Shown: piece after piece, positions 1-7,711 of the stretch
Numbering within the stretch: position 1 is the stretch's first letter
Layout: each line of letters starts with the position of its first letter
Assembly (NCBI RefSeq): GCF_002102265.1
Contig: NZ_LQPG01000058.1
Location: 1-59,201 of the forward strand
Reading direction: 5' to 3'
Source: Mycolicibacter longobardus
GTDB lineage: Bacteria; Actinomycetota; Actinomycetes; Mycobacteriales; Mycobacteriaceae
Length of the DNA stretch: 59,201 bases
Position numbers and translations under genes: made by a program
The notes under the pieces: generated by a model
What the model was told of the DNA's origin: nothing
What the model saw: the letters and a program-made list of their open reading frames with translations, nothing else
The model's database searches: none

Positions 1-71
1 CTCCGCCTCCACCACCTCCGCCGCCGGAGCCGCCCCCGCCGCCGCCACCGGCGCCGGAGGCCCTCCCGTGA
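1..71 (+). CDS. ponA1: 3' end of penicillin-binding protein PonA1 (partial)
   Basis: Only the last 22 codons or so are in the window. The frame ending in TGA at 69-71 is almost pure proline with a few Glu and Ala, as in the proline-rich cytosol-distal tail of mycobacterial PonA1, the bifunctional transglycosylase/transpeptidase. The identification rests on this tail and on gene order: in Mycobacterium tuberculosis ponA1 (Rv0050) precedes a GT87-like membrane protein and the rpsF operon, as here. The stop overlaps the GTG start of the next gene (GTGA). No catalytic part is visible. Confidence 0.6.
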   Translation, partial: PPPPPPPPEPPPPPPPAPEALP

Positions 72-1645
72 CGGAGGAGGTAGCCGAACGCGCGGTGAGC
101 TCGCCGCGGCCGCTGGCCGCCGATCTTCGCAGCGCCGACGACCGCGACCTGCCGAGCCGCACCGATGTGGTCGCTCACGCGCTGTCGAACACCATCGGCG
201 GGCCGGTCGGCCGGCACGCGCTGATCGGGCGCACCCGGTTCATGACGCCGCTGCGGGTGATGTTTTTGATCGCCGTGATGTTTTTGGCGTTGGGCTGGAC
301 CACCAAGTCGCCGTGCCTGCAGAGCATCGGCCATGGCAGCCCCGACCAGCGGGTGGCCAACTGGGACAACGAGCGGGCCTACTTCCAGCTGTGCTACTCC
401 GACGTGGTTCCGCTCTATACCGCCGAGCTGCTGGATCAGGGCAAGTTCCCCTACAAATCCAGCTGGGTGGAGAAGGACTCCTCGGGCCACGAGCAGATCC
501 GCTACGACGGCCAGCCCGCCGTGCGCTACATGGAATATCCGGTGCTGACCGGGCTTTACCAGTATTCGGCGATGGCCCTGGCGAAGACGTATACCGCGAT
601 CAGCAAGGTGGTGGCGATTCCGGCGTTGAGCGGGGTCGCCGAAGTGGTGGTCTTCTTCGACATCGTGGCGTTGGGCTTGGCCCTGGCCTGGTTGGCGACG
701 GTGTGGTCGACTGCCGGGCTGGCCGGCCGTCGGATCTGGGACGCGGCCCTGGTCGCGGCGTCACCGCTGGTCATCTTCCAGATCTTCACCAACTTCGACG
801 CGCTGGCCGTCGCCTTCGCCGGGTGTGGCCTGTTGGCCTGGGCGCGACGCCGGCCGGTGGCCGCCGGAGTGTTGCTCGGGTTGGGCACCGCCGCAAAGCT
901 TTACCCGGTGCTGCTGCTGTACCCGCTGTTGGTGCTCGGCCTGCGCACCGGGCGGCTGCGGGAGGTCAGGCGCACGGTGGTGGCCACCGCGCTGAGCTGG
1001 CTGGCGGTGAACCTGCCGGTGCTGGTCTACGCACCCCGGGGGTGGAGCGAATTCTTCCGGCTCAACTCCCGCCGCGGCGACGACATGGATTCGCTGTACA
1101 ACGTGGTGAGGTCGTTCACCGGGTGGCCGGGCTTCGACGGCGAGCTGGGGATGTGGCAGCCGCCGACGGTGCTCAATGTGGTGGTCGCGGTGTTGTTCGC
1201 GCTGTGTTGCGCCGGGATCGGCTACATCGCGCTGACCGCGCCGCGCCGGCCGCGCCTGGCGCAGCTGGCGTTCCTGGCGGTCGCCGCGTTCCTGTTGACC
1301 AACAAGGTGTGGAGTCCGCAGTTCTCACTGTGGCTGGTGCCGCTGGCCGTGCTGGCCCTGCCGCACCGCCGGCTGCTGCTGGTCTGGATGACCGTCGACG
1401 CGCTGGTGTGGATCCCGCGGATGTACTACCTCTACAGCGTCCCGGACCGCAGCCTTCCCGAGCAGTGGTTCACCAGCACGGTGCTGCTGCGCGACCTGGC
1501 GGTGCTGGGGTTGTGTGCGTTGGTGATCCGTCAGATCTACCGCCCGGATCAAGACCTGGTGCGGGCGCACGGGTGGGCCGACGACCCGGCCGGCGGGGTG
1601 TTCGACCGCGCGCTGGATTTCACGCCGCGGCCCAGCCTCCGGTAG
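68..1645 (+). CDS. Polytopic membrane glycosyltransferase, GT87-like (Rv0051-type)
   Basis: This 525-residue protein has a cytosolic N-terminus of about 60 residues, then about ten hydrophobic segments in the layout of GT87/DUF2029 polyprenol-phosphate-mannose-dependent transferases. A long polar loop (about 85-160) follows the first membrane segment and is where this family places catalytic residues, so the chemistry is probably transfer of a mannosyl or related sugar on the outer face of the membrane. Start: GTG at 68 overlaps the ponA1 stop, which implies translational coupling. Its position matches M. tuberculosis Rv0051. The sugar acceptor cannot be told from the sequence. Confidence 0.7.
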   Translation: MTEEVAERAVSSPRPLAADLRSADDRDLPSRTDVVAHALSNTIGGPVGRHALIGRTRFMTPLRVMFLIAVMFLALGWTTKSPCLQSIGHGSPDQRVANWDNERAYFQLCYSDVVPLYTAELLDQGKFPYKSSWVEKDSSGHEQIRYDGQPAVRYMEYPVLTGLYQYSAMALAKTYTAISKVVAIPALSGVAEVVVFFDIVALGLALAWLATVWSTAGLAGRRIWDAALVAASPLVIFQIFTNFDALAVAFAGCGLLAWARRRPVAAGVLLGLGTAAKLYPVLLLYPLLVLGLRTGRLREVRRTVVATALSWLAVNLPVLVYAPRGWSEFFRLNSRRGDDMDSLYNVVRSFTGWPGFDGELGMWQPPTVLNVVVAVLFALCCAGIGYIALTAPRRPRLAQLAFLAVAAFLLTNKVWSPQFSLWLVPLAVLALPHRRLLLVWMTVDALVWIPRMYYLYSVPDRSLPEQWFTSTVLLRDLAVLGLCALVIRQIYRPDQDLVRAHGWADDPAGGVFDRALDFTPRPSLR

Positions 1646-1673
1646 CCTAGCCGGGTTGCCGACGCAGGCGACC

Positions 1674-1731
1674 CTCCTGCCGTGGTCAAATCCACGGCCG
1701 CACTACGACCATAGGAGGTGATGAGGTTCCC
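1674..1731 (+). promoter_or_regulatory. rpsF leader with hairpin and strong RBS
   Basis: A 6-bp hairpin (CCGTGG / CCACGG, 1680-1697) lies in the leader, followed by AGGAGGTGATGAGG upstream of the rpsF ATG. Leaders of rpsF operons in many bacteria bind the S6:S18 complex for feedback control through a stem with a CCG element. The hairpin and the following CCG fit loosely, but I cannot confirm the fold. Confidence 0.35.
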
Positions 1732-2022
1732 ATGCGTCCATACGAAATCATGGTCATCCTTGACCCCACTCTCGACGAGCGCACCGTTGCCCCGTCCCTG
1801 GAGACGTTCCTGAACGTCATTCGCAAGGACGGCGGAACGGTCGACAAGGTCGACATCTGGGGCAAGCGCCGCCTGGCCTACGAGATCGCCAAGCATGCCG
1901 AAGGCATCTATGCGGTCATCGACGTCAAGGCCGCGCCGGCCACCGTGTCGGAGCTCGACCGCCAGCTCAGCCTGAACGAGTCGGTGCTTCGCACCAAGGT
2001 GATGCGCACCGACAAGTCGTAG
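1732..2022 (+). CDS. rpsF: 30S ribosomal protein S6
   Basis: Ribosomal protein S6, 96 residues, the normal actinobacterial length. The N-terminus MRPYEIMVILDP and the central KRRLAYEI stretch are typical of S6. It binds the central domain of 16S rRNA together with S18, whose gene lies two genes downstream. A strong Shine-Dalgarno sits about 12 bp before the ATG. It is the first gene of the rpsF-ssb-rpsR-rplI operon. Confidence 0.97.
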   Translation: MRPYEIMVILDPTLDERTVAPSLETFLNVIRKDGGTVDKVDIWGKRRLAYEIAKHAEGIYAVIDVKAAPATVSELDRQLSLNESVLRTKVMRTDKS

Positions 2023-2090
2023 CCGGCTGTCGCAGCCGTTGCGTAGGCTCAGCTCCACAAGCAGCGTGACACCGATCCTAGGAGGGCCCC

Positions 2091-2600
2091 GTGGCTGTAG
2101 GTGACACCACGATCACCGTCGTCGGAAACCTGACCGCGGACCCGGATCTGCGGTTCACCCCCTCGGGGGCGGCGGTCGCCAACTTCACGGTGGCGTCCAC
2201 TCCGCGGGTCTACGACCGGCAGAGCGGTGAGTGGAAGGACGGCGACGCGCTGTTCTTGCGGTGCAACATCTGGCGTGAGGCCGCTGAGAACGTCGCCGAG
2301 AGCCTCACCCGCGGGTCGCGGGTGATCGTCACCGGGCGGCTGCGGCAGCGGTCCTTCGAGACCCGCGAGGGTGAGAAGCGCACCGTCTACGAGGTGGAGG
2401 TCGACGAGATCGGCCCCTCCTTGAAGTACGCCACCGCCAAGATCAACAAGGTCAGTCGCGGCGGCGGCGCAGGAGGCTTCGGCGGGGGCGGCGGCGCTCC
2501 GGCTGCGGCGGCCTCGTCCGCCCCGCCCGCGGAGGACCCGTGGGGCAGTGCCCCGGCGTCCGGCTCCTTCGGTGGGGCCGACGACGAACCGCCCTTCTAG
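2091..2600 (+). CDS. ssb: Single-stranded DNA-binding protein
   Basis: This 169-residue protein has an N-terminal OB fold (about 1-115, starting MAVGDTTITVVGNLTADPDL). A Gly/Ala/Pro-rich linker follows, and the acidic tip DDEPPF recruits replication and repair partners in SSB proteins. It starts with GTG at 2091 after AGGAGGG. Placement between rpsF and rpsR is the classical order. It coats ssDNA during replication and repair. Confidence 0.97.
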   Translation: MAVGDTTITVVGNLTADPDLRFTPSGAAVANFTVASTPRVYDRQSGEWKDGDALFLRCNIWREAAENVAESLTRGSRVIVTGRLRQRSFETREGEKRTVYEVEVDEIGPSLKYATAKINKVSRGGGAGGFGGGGGAPAAAASSAPPAEDPWGSAPASGSFGGADDEPPF

Positions 2601-2633
2601 ACAAACGAACCACAGCACGAAAGAGATAGGTAG

Positions 2634-2888
2634 ATGGCCAAATCCAACAAGCGGCGTCCGGCTCCCGAGAAGCCGATCAAGACCCGCAAGTGCGCGTTCT
2701 GCTCCAACAAGAAGCAGGTGATCGACTACAAGGACACCTCGCTGCTGCGCACTTACATCAGTGAGCGGGGCAAGATCCGCGCCCGTCGGGTGACCGGCAA
2801 CTGTGTTCAGCACCAGCGCGATGTCGCGCTCGCGGTGAAGAACGCCCGCGAGGTCGCGTTGCTGCCCTTCACCTCGTCGGCGCGCTAG
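2634..2888 (+). CDS. rpsR: 30S ribosomal protein S18
   Basis: S18, 84 residues, with the conserved core around IDYKDTSLLRTYISERGKI and a basic N-terminus. The CAFC pair (residues 21-24) and a later Cys in GNCVQHQ make it the Cys-containing (zinc-binding, C+) form. Mycobacteria may also encode a Zur-controlled Cys-free paralogue, but this is the housekeeping copy, as its place in the operon shows. It pairs with S6 on the small subunit. Confidence 0.96.
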   Translation: MAKSNKRRPAPEKPIKTRKCAFCSNKKQVIDYKDTSLLRTYISERGKIRARRVTGNCVQHQRDVALAVKNAREVALLPFTSSAR

Positions 2889-2920
2889 CCGACCACTCAA
2901 GTCAGAGAAAGTACGAAGCG

Positions 2921-3379
2921 ATGAAGCTCATTTTGACCGCTGAGGTGGACCACCTCGGAGCGGCCGGAGACACCGTCGAGGTCAAGGACGGATACGGCCG
3001 CAACTACCTGCTCCCGCGGGGGCTGGCGATCGTCGCCACGCGCGGGGCGCAGAAGCAGGCCGACGACATCCGTCGGGCCCGCGAGACCAAGCAGGTGCGC
3101 GACCTGGACCACGCCAAGGAACTCAAAGAGGCACTTGAGGCGCTGGGCCCGGTCACGCTGCCGGTGAAGACCTCCGGCGACTCGGGCAAGCTGTTCGGCT
3201 CGGTGACTGCCGCCGACGTGGTCGCCGCCATCAAGAAGGCCGGCGGGCCGAACCTCGACCGGCGCATCGTCCGGCTGCCCAAGGCGCACATCAAGGCCGT
3301 CGGCAACCACCCGGTGTCGGTGCACCTGCACCCCGAGGTCGACGTCGCCGTCACCCTCGACGTCGCCGCGGCGAACTAA
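2921..3379 (+). CDS. rplI: 50S ribosomal protein L9
   Basis: L9, 152 residues: N-terminal RNA-binding domain (MKLILTAEVDHLGAAGD, with the GYGRNYLLPRGLA signature), a long connecting helix and a C-terminal domain. It is the last gene of the ribosomal operon and is followed 20 bp later by a perfect hairpin. Confidence 0.97.
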   Translation: MKLILTAEVDHLGAAGDTVEVKDGYGRNYLLPRGLAIVATRGAQKQADDIRRARETKQVRDLDHAKELKEALEALGPVTLPVKTSGDSGKLFGSVTAADVVAAIKKAGGPNLDRRIVRLPKAHIKAVGNHPVSVHLHPEVDVAVTLDVAAAN

Positions 3380-3398
3380 CCGCGTATCTGTTCAGCAG

Positions 3399-3430
3399 CC
3401 CCGGCGGCGCCCTGATCGGCGCCGCCGGGG
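3399..3430 (+). terminator. Hairpin terminator after rplI
   Basis: A perfect 13-bp GC-only stem (CCCCGGCGGCGCC and its complement) encloses a 6-nt loop CTGATC. There is no clear T tract, as is common for mycobacterial terminators. It ends the rpsF-rplI operon. Confidence 0.75.
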
Positions 3431-3866
3431 CATTGCTGTGCGGAGAATTTGAGTTAACTTTGATTAACTCCGGCTAACTTTTCGCGTCTTGCGCAACCGG
3501 GGCTCGTTTACCCGGTCGTGGAAGCGCGTCCACCTGTCAGCAAGCCAACACGCCCAAGATGGCAACCTGCGGCGACACGCCGAAGAGATTGTCTTCCACA
3601 GTAATAATCTCCCTGATCATCGCGTTGAGCTGCGGAGACAGCTGACCGTTGAAGAACAATCCACAAGTCTTCCCCACGGTGCCAAACAATTGTGGGAGCG
3701 GTGTGCACACTTGATGCACACCTTTGTGCACAAGCCCGTTTTGTACGGCCGCCAGCAACGCCTAGCGTCAACCCGGCACGACGCGACGGGGGTGTCGGTG
3801 TCCATGGTTAGCGTGGGCATCAACGTCGAATAGACGTTCGAGCGTGCTGTGGAGGAGGTGGGGCGT
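3431..3866. other. rplI-dnaB intergenic region, no convincing gene
   Basis: About 435 bp. It contains an inverted repeat GAGTTAA-N6-TTAACTC at 3451-3470 and several DnaA-box-like words: TTGTGCACA near 3724 and TCCACA/CCCCACA-type words at 3594-3680. M. tuberculosis has a hypothetical gene (Rv0057) here, but no frame in this window has a convincing start or protein-like sequence. The region is clearly more AT-rich than its neighbours. The purine-rich GGAGGAGG at 3851-3858 serves dnaB. Confidence 0.5.
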
Positions 3867-6494
3867 ATGGCGGTGGTCGACGACCGCGGTCACTCTGAGC
3901 TTGAGGAGCCACCGCGCGAGGACGTCGGCCGCCAGCCGCCCCAGGATGTCGCCGCGGAGCAGTCGGTGCTCGGGGGCATGCTGCTGAGCAAGGACGCCAT
4001 CGCCGACGTGCTGGAGCGGCTGCGGCCCGGCGACTTCTACCGGCCGGTGCACCAGAACATCTACGACGCGATCCTGGATCTCTACGGCCGCGGTGAGCCC
4101 GCCGACCCGGTGACCGTGGCCGCCGAACTCGACCGCCGCGGCCTGCTGCGCCGGGTGGGCGGCGCCCCGTACCTGCACACGCTGATCTCGACGGTGCCGA
4201 CGGCGGCCAACGCCGGCTACTACGCCGGGATCGTCTCGGAGAAGGCCCTGCTGCGCCGGCTGGTGGAGGCCGGCACCCGGGTGGTGCAGTACGGGTATGC
4301 CGGCGCGGAGGGCGCCGATGTGGCGGAGGTCGTCGACCGGGCCCAGGCCGAGATCTACGACGTGGCGGACCGGCGGCTGTCGGAGGACTTCGTCCCGCTC
4401 GAAGATCTGCTGCAGCCCACCATGGACGAGATCGATGCGATCGCCTCGCACGGCGGGATCGCGCGCGGAGTGCCGACGGGCTTCACCGACCTCGATGAGG
4501 TGACCAACGGGCTGCACCCGGGGCAGATGGTTATCGTCGCGGCCCGGCCGGGTATGGGGAAGGCGCTTTCGTTGAAGACGCTGCTGGCCACGCCGACCGG
4601 GTGGACCACCATGGGTGAGGTGGCCGTTGGCGACGAGCTGCTAGGCCCCGACGGTCGTCCCACCCGGGTAGTCGCGGCCACCGAGGTGATGCTGGGCCGG
4701 CCGTGCTACGAGGTCGAGTTCTCCGATGGCACCGTGATCGTCGCCGACGCTGAGCACCAGTGGCTGACGGAAACGAGGGCATCGCGGAAGTCGGCGCAAG
4801 CCGCGGCAGTCGGATACAACGGCTACAAGAATCAGCGCACATTCGCCGAAATACGGACCACCGCCGAGATTTCCGCGACGTTGCGCTGCAATACCGCAGA
4901 CCAACGATTGAACCACTCGGTCACCAACGCACAAGCACTCGATCTGCCGGATCGCGAATTCCTCGTTCCGCCATACACGCTCGGCGCGTGGCTCGGTGAC
5001 GGCACCAGCGCGGCGGCACAGATCACCACAACTGATCCAGAGATCATCATGCGGATCGAGGCGGATGGCTTTTTGGCCGTCCCCTCGAAGTCGGCGAAGT
5101 ACCGCTATCAACTGCGGCTGCCGGCCGAGGATAATCCGGTCTCGCGCAGCTGTGTGGTGTGCGGTGCCGCGTTCATTCCCCGAACCAGTCAGGTACGCAC
5201 CTGCGGTCGCTCGTGCGGCGGGCGCGCACGGTTCAGCTCGCCGCCCGTACCGCAGCCCAGCTGCCCGCAGTGCGGCGGACCGTCGGCGGGATTGCGCATG
5301 TGCCAAACCTGCCGCGAAACAATCGGAACCCTGCAAGCACGGCTCCGAACGATCGGCGTGCTCGGCAACAAGCACATCCCGGCGGAGTACCTGCGAGGTT
5401 CGGAGTCTCAGCGCCGGCAACTGTTGGCGGGACTTCTGGACACCGATGGAACTGTTACCGTCAGCGGTTCGGTGCAATTCTCCGTGACCAACCGCCGTTT
5501 GGCCAGCGATGTCGCGGAGTTGGTCGTCAGCCTCGGCTACCGCTGCCAGACGGCAACCAAGCGGGTGCGCGGACGTCGTGAATCCTCCAGTACCGCCTAC
5601 ACTTTGAACTTCACCACCGACGACGACGTTTTCGCGCTAGGGCGCAAAGCGAGGGTGCACAAGGAACGCCGAGTTGCCGTCGGTACGGCACGCTCAGGCT
5701 CCCGGTTCATCGTGGCCGCCCGCCGGGTGGCGGCTGTGCCGGTCCGGTGTGTTCAAGTGGACAACGACAGCCACATGTATCTGGCGAGTGAAGCCATGAT
5801 CCCTACCCACAACTCAACTCTCGCACTGGATTTCATGCGGTCGTGCTCAATCAAGAACCGAATGGCCAGCGTCATTTTCTCGCTGGAGATGAGCAAGTCC
5901 GAGATCGTCATGCGACTGCTCGCCGCCGAAGCCAAGATCAAGCTTGGGGACATGCGGTCGGGACGGATGAGCGATGACGACTGGACCCGGCTGGCCCGGC
6001 GGATGAGCGAGATCAGCGAAGCGCCACTGTATATCGACGACTCACCGAACCTGACCATGATGGAGATCCGCGCCAAGGCGCGCCGGCTTCGCCAGAAGGC
6101 CGACCTGCGCCTGGTGGTGGTCGACTACCTGCAGCTGATGACGTCGGGTAAGAAGGTCGAGTCACGCCAGGTCGAGGTCTCGGAGTTCTCCCGGCATCTG
6201 AAGCTGTTGGCCAAGGAGCTGGAGCTGCCGGTTGTCGCGCTCAGCCAGCTCAACCGCGGTCCCGAGCAGCGCACCGACAAGAAGCCGATGCTCGCAGATC
6301 TCCGCGAAAGTGGAAGTTTGGAGCAAGATGCAGACATGGTTATACTTTTGCACCGCCCTGACGCATTTGAACGCGACGACCCGCGCGGGGGCGAGGCCGA
6401 CCTGATTCTTGCCAAGCACCGCAACGGGCCGACGAAGACCGTGACGGTGGCGCACCAGCTGCACTTGTCGCGGTTTACGAACATGGCGCACTGA
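3867..6494 (+). CDS. dnaB: Replicative DNA helicase DnaB, with intein
   Basis: The 875-residue precursor becomes a 458-residue helicase once the intein is removed. The N-terminal collar domain (about 25-130) contains the PQDVAAEQSVLGGML start typical of DnaB. The RecA-like motor has its P-loop RPGMGK|ST split exactly between Lys and Ser by the intein. The downstream extein has the Walker B-type VVVDYLQLM, the ALSQLNRG motif and the arginine-finger region ADLRESGSLEQDAD. Start: ATG at 3867 lies 8 bp after GGAGGAGG; a GTG at 3849 is in frame but lacks an RBS. DnaB unwinds DNA at the replication fork. Its 3' end is the attachment site for the Tn7-like elements that follow. Confidence 0.97.
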   Translation: MAVVDDRGHSELEEPPREDVGRQPPQDVAAEQSVLGGMLLSKDAIADVLERLRPGDFYRPVHQNIYDAILDLYGRGEPADPVTVAAELDRRGLLRRVGGAPYLHTLISTVPTAANAGYYAGIVSEKALLRRLVEAGTRVVQYGYAGAEGADVAEVVDRAQAEIYDVADRRLSEDFVPLEDLLQPTMDEIDAIASHGGIARGVPTGFTDLDEVTNGLHPGQMVIVAARPGMGKALSLKTLLATPTGWTTMGEVAVGDELLGPDGRPTRVVAATEVMLGRPCYEVEFSDGTVIVADAEHQWLTETRASRKSAQAAAVGYNGYKNQRTFAEIRTTAEISATLRCNTADQRLNHSVTNAQALDLPDREFLVPPYTLGAWLGDGTSAAAQITTTDPEIIMRIEADGFLAVPSKSAKYRYQLRLPAEDNPVSRSCVVCGAAFIPRTSQVRTCGRSCGGRARFSSPPVPQPSCPQCGGPSAGLRMCQTCRETIGTLQARLRTIGVLGNKHIPAEYLRGSESQRRQLLAGLLDTDGTVTVSGSVQFSVTNRRLASDVAELVVSLGYRCQTATKRVRGRRESSSTAYTLNFTTDDDVFALGRKARVHKERRVAVGTARSGSRFIVAARRVAAVPVRCVQVDNDSHMYLASEAMIPTHNSTLALDFMRSCSIKNRMASVIFSLEMSKSEIVMRLLAAEAKIKLGDMRSGRMSDDDWTRLARRMSEISEAPLYIDDSPNLTMMEIRAKARRLRQKADLRLVVVDYLQLMTSGKKVESRQVEVSEFSRHLKLLAKELELPVVALSQLNRGPEQRTDKKPMLADLRESGSLEQDADMVILLHRPDAFERDDPRGGEADLILAKHRNGPTKTVTVAHQLHLSRFTNMAH
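4563..5813 (+). other. DnaB intein, class 3 type, with LAGLIDADG endonuclease
   Basis: A 417-residue in-frame insert in the P-loop. It begins ALSLKTLL, so it has Ala instead of Cys/Ser as first residue, and ends IPTHN before extein Ser. Class 3 inteins replace the missing first nucleophile with a Trp-Cys-Thr set. Here the candidates are Trp67 (block B, two after His65), Cys396 (block F, RCVQVDND) and Thr415 (block G, PTHN). The middle holds two dodecapeptide motifs, LGAWLGDGT and LLAGLLDTDGT, so a homing endonuclease is present. Between them lie eight or more Cys in CxxC pairs (about 195-245 of the insert), a likely zinc-binding insertion. Inteins at this DnaB position are known in mycobacteria. 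Confidence 0.93.
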
Positions 6495-6507
6495 TCACGA
6501 CCGATTT
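6484..6507 (+). other. Tn7-like attachment site at the dnaB 3' end
   Basis: The left boundary of the transposon begins at TGTAGGG (6508), 13 bp after the dnaB stop codon (6492-6494). The five bases GATTT (6503-6507) recur directly after the distal end at 35204-35208, as expected for the 5-bp target duplication made by Tn7-like transposases. In Tn7, TnsD binds the 3' end of glmS and inserts just beyond it. By analogy, the TnsD/TniQ here probably reads the dnaB 3' coding end. Confidence 0.7.
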
Positions 6508-6582
6508 TGTAGGGTCTCACCGCTGATGTCACTTTCTCAGCGGTGGTGTCACCTCCGTGTCACCTGTCTCAACTCGTGTCAT
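6508..6582 (+). repeat. Tn7-like right-type end, element 1
   Basis: It starts TGTAGGGTCTCA and packs four similar words within about 75 bp, each of the type TCTCA-N5..9-GTGTCA. This matches the Tn7 right end, where four TnsB sites overlap within about 90 bp. The tnsA-D operon reads inward from this side, also as in Tn7. Confidence 0.8.
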
Positions 6583-6632
6583 GCGGGTAGGGGTATCGAG
6601 AAAACGCGATAGCCGATTAGCTCTCGTGGAGT

Positions 6633-6989
6633 ATGGCGACAATGGGGCCCGCGCGCATTGGTCATATCGAGCGGCTTGCGGGAAATCTGTTGAAGGCGGC
6701 CCGGAGTCAGATCGGTGTATCCCAGCGTCAGCTCGCCGAACTGGCTGGCGTGCCGCAGTCGACGGGCGCCCGTATCGAATCAGGGGCTCGGCAGCCGTCA
6801 CTGCCTGTGCCGGCGCTCATCCTGGCTGCGGTCGACCTCGAAGTCAGGATCAACCTGGCTCCCTACGAGGGTCACGATGACGTACTTGATGCTACTGACG
6901 CACGTCTGACGCTGGACCAGTTGGCCCGGCGGCGCGCTGATCAAGGAGCCTTTGCGGTTGCTCTCCGGGACGAGGTCGACAACCTATGA
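6633..6989 (+). CDS. XRE-family helix-turn-helix regulator
   Basis: A 118-residue protein with a Cro/C1-type helix-turn-helix at about 18-75 (GNLLKAARSQIGVSQRQLAE, then GVPQSTGARIESG). The remainder is a short helical tail (DARLTLDQLARRRADQGAF). It is the first gene inside the right-type end, upstream of the tns operon, so a role in controlling transposition genes is plausible but not shown. The ATG at 6633 has no good Shine-Dalgarno; a second ATG follows at 6642. Confidence 0.75.
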   Translation: MATMGPARIGHIERLAGNLLKAARSQIGVSQRQLAELAGVPQSTGARIESGARQPSLPVPALILAAVDLEVRINLAPYEGHDDVLDATDARLTLDQLARRRADQGAFAVALRDEVDNL

Positions 6990-7334
6990 AGCGGGGAGGA
7001 ACACCTCGACGAGCTGTCCGTTGACATCCCCGTACGGCAGCCGCCTCGGCTCGACTCATATTGTGATGAACGTCACAATCCGTGGAGTCGCTGTTGGGGG
7101 TTGCACAACTCTGCGGATCGCGGCGGGAGTGTCCAGGGCTTTTGCCGCAAATTAAACAGCGGCGTGACGGTCTGCGTGTTCACGAATTGTGTCAGGCTGA
7201 TTGACGGCGCCTGTTGTTATACAGCAGAACGACGAGACTTTCTGTCCTGCAAGGTGTTTGATACCGGTATAGCACCGGCGAAACGCCGGCATCCCGCCGA
7301 ATTCGGGAATAGCAAATAGCGGAAGGGAGTCCTC
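6990..7334. other. Intergenic region without a gene
   Basis: About 345 bp between the XRE gene and the small RHH-like gene. There is no protein-like frame with a ribosome site. Short hairpins occur near 7283-7300 (CGGCGAAACGCCG) and GGGAAGGGAG-type purines lie just before the next ATG. It probably holds a promoter for the downstream genes. Confidence 0.4.
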
Positions 7335-7595
7335 ATGGATCGCCCAGAGCTTGGAGTTCGGGACAGAATGCGTGTGGAGTTCCGGCTTCCGCGCGCTTCC
7401 GCTGAGGCTGCCTATCAGTGCGCTCGTGAGTGGAACGTGTCGTTGTCAGAAGCTGGGGCCAGGCTCATCGACCTGGGATACGAACGAATCGCCAGATCGG
7501 CGACCATCTCCGAAATCGTCAGGGCGCCAATGTATGGCGAACCCTTGGCGGATAGTCAAGCCGAAGCGAGCGGAGGACCGACGAGACCGGACTGA
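7335..7595 (+). CDS. Small ribbon-helix-helix-like protein
   Basis: 86 residues with a good RBS (GGAAGGGAG, 6 bp before the ATG). Residues 12-55 read as a short strand (MRVEFRLP), a helix, a turn and a second helix (NVSLSEAGARLIDLGYERIA), the pattern of a ribbon-helix-helix DNA-binding fold. The family is not one I can name. It lies alone between the XRE gene and a strong terminator, just upstream of tnsA, and could be a transposon-encoded regulator. Confidence 0.55.
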   Translation: MDRPELGVRDRMRVEFRLPRASAEAAYQCAREWNVSLSEAGARLIDLGYERIARSATISEIVRAPMYGEPLADSQAEASGGPTRPD

Positions 7596-7630
7596 CCAGT
7601 TGTTGTCGCACTGACAACGCATTAGAAATG

Positions 7631-7660
7631 CCGAAGGCCGGGCGGGCACCCGGCCTTCGG
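7631..7660 (+). terminator. Perfect hairpin before tnsA
   Basis: A 12-bp perfect stem (CCGAAGGCCGGG and its complement) with a 6-nt loop CGGGCA. It separates the small RHH-like gene from the tnsABCD operon, so tnsA is likely to have its own promoter or to be read through. Confidence 0.75.
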
Positions 7661-7711
7661 TAGCGGTACACGTACCACCATTCACCTCAATCCCCATGCG
7701 AAGGGACTTTC

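Noticed and set aside
313..1650. Long second reading frame overlapping the GT87 gene on the same strand
   Set aside because: Arg/Gly/Ala-rich composition typical of frame shadows in high-GC DNA; the other frame has clear membrane segments and gene order support.
3489..3833. Possible gene between rplI and dnaB
   Set aside because: No ribosome site, no protein-like conservation visible, and an alternative minus-strand frame is equally weak; kept as intergenic.
6586..6599. Further copper operator near the element 1 right end (GGGTAGGGGTATC)
   Set aside because: It lacks the TACCC half of the palindrome and precedes no metal gene.
7101..7319. 72-codon frame before the RHH-like gene
   Set aside because: No ribosome site and no domain; probably promoter DNA.
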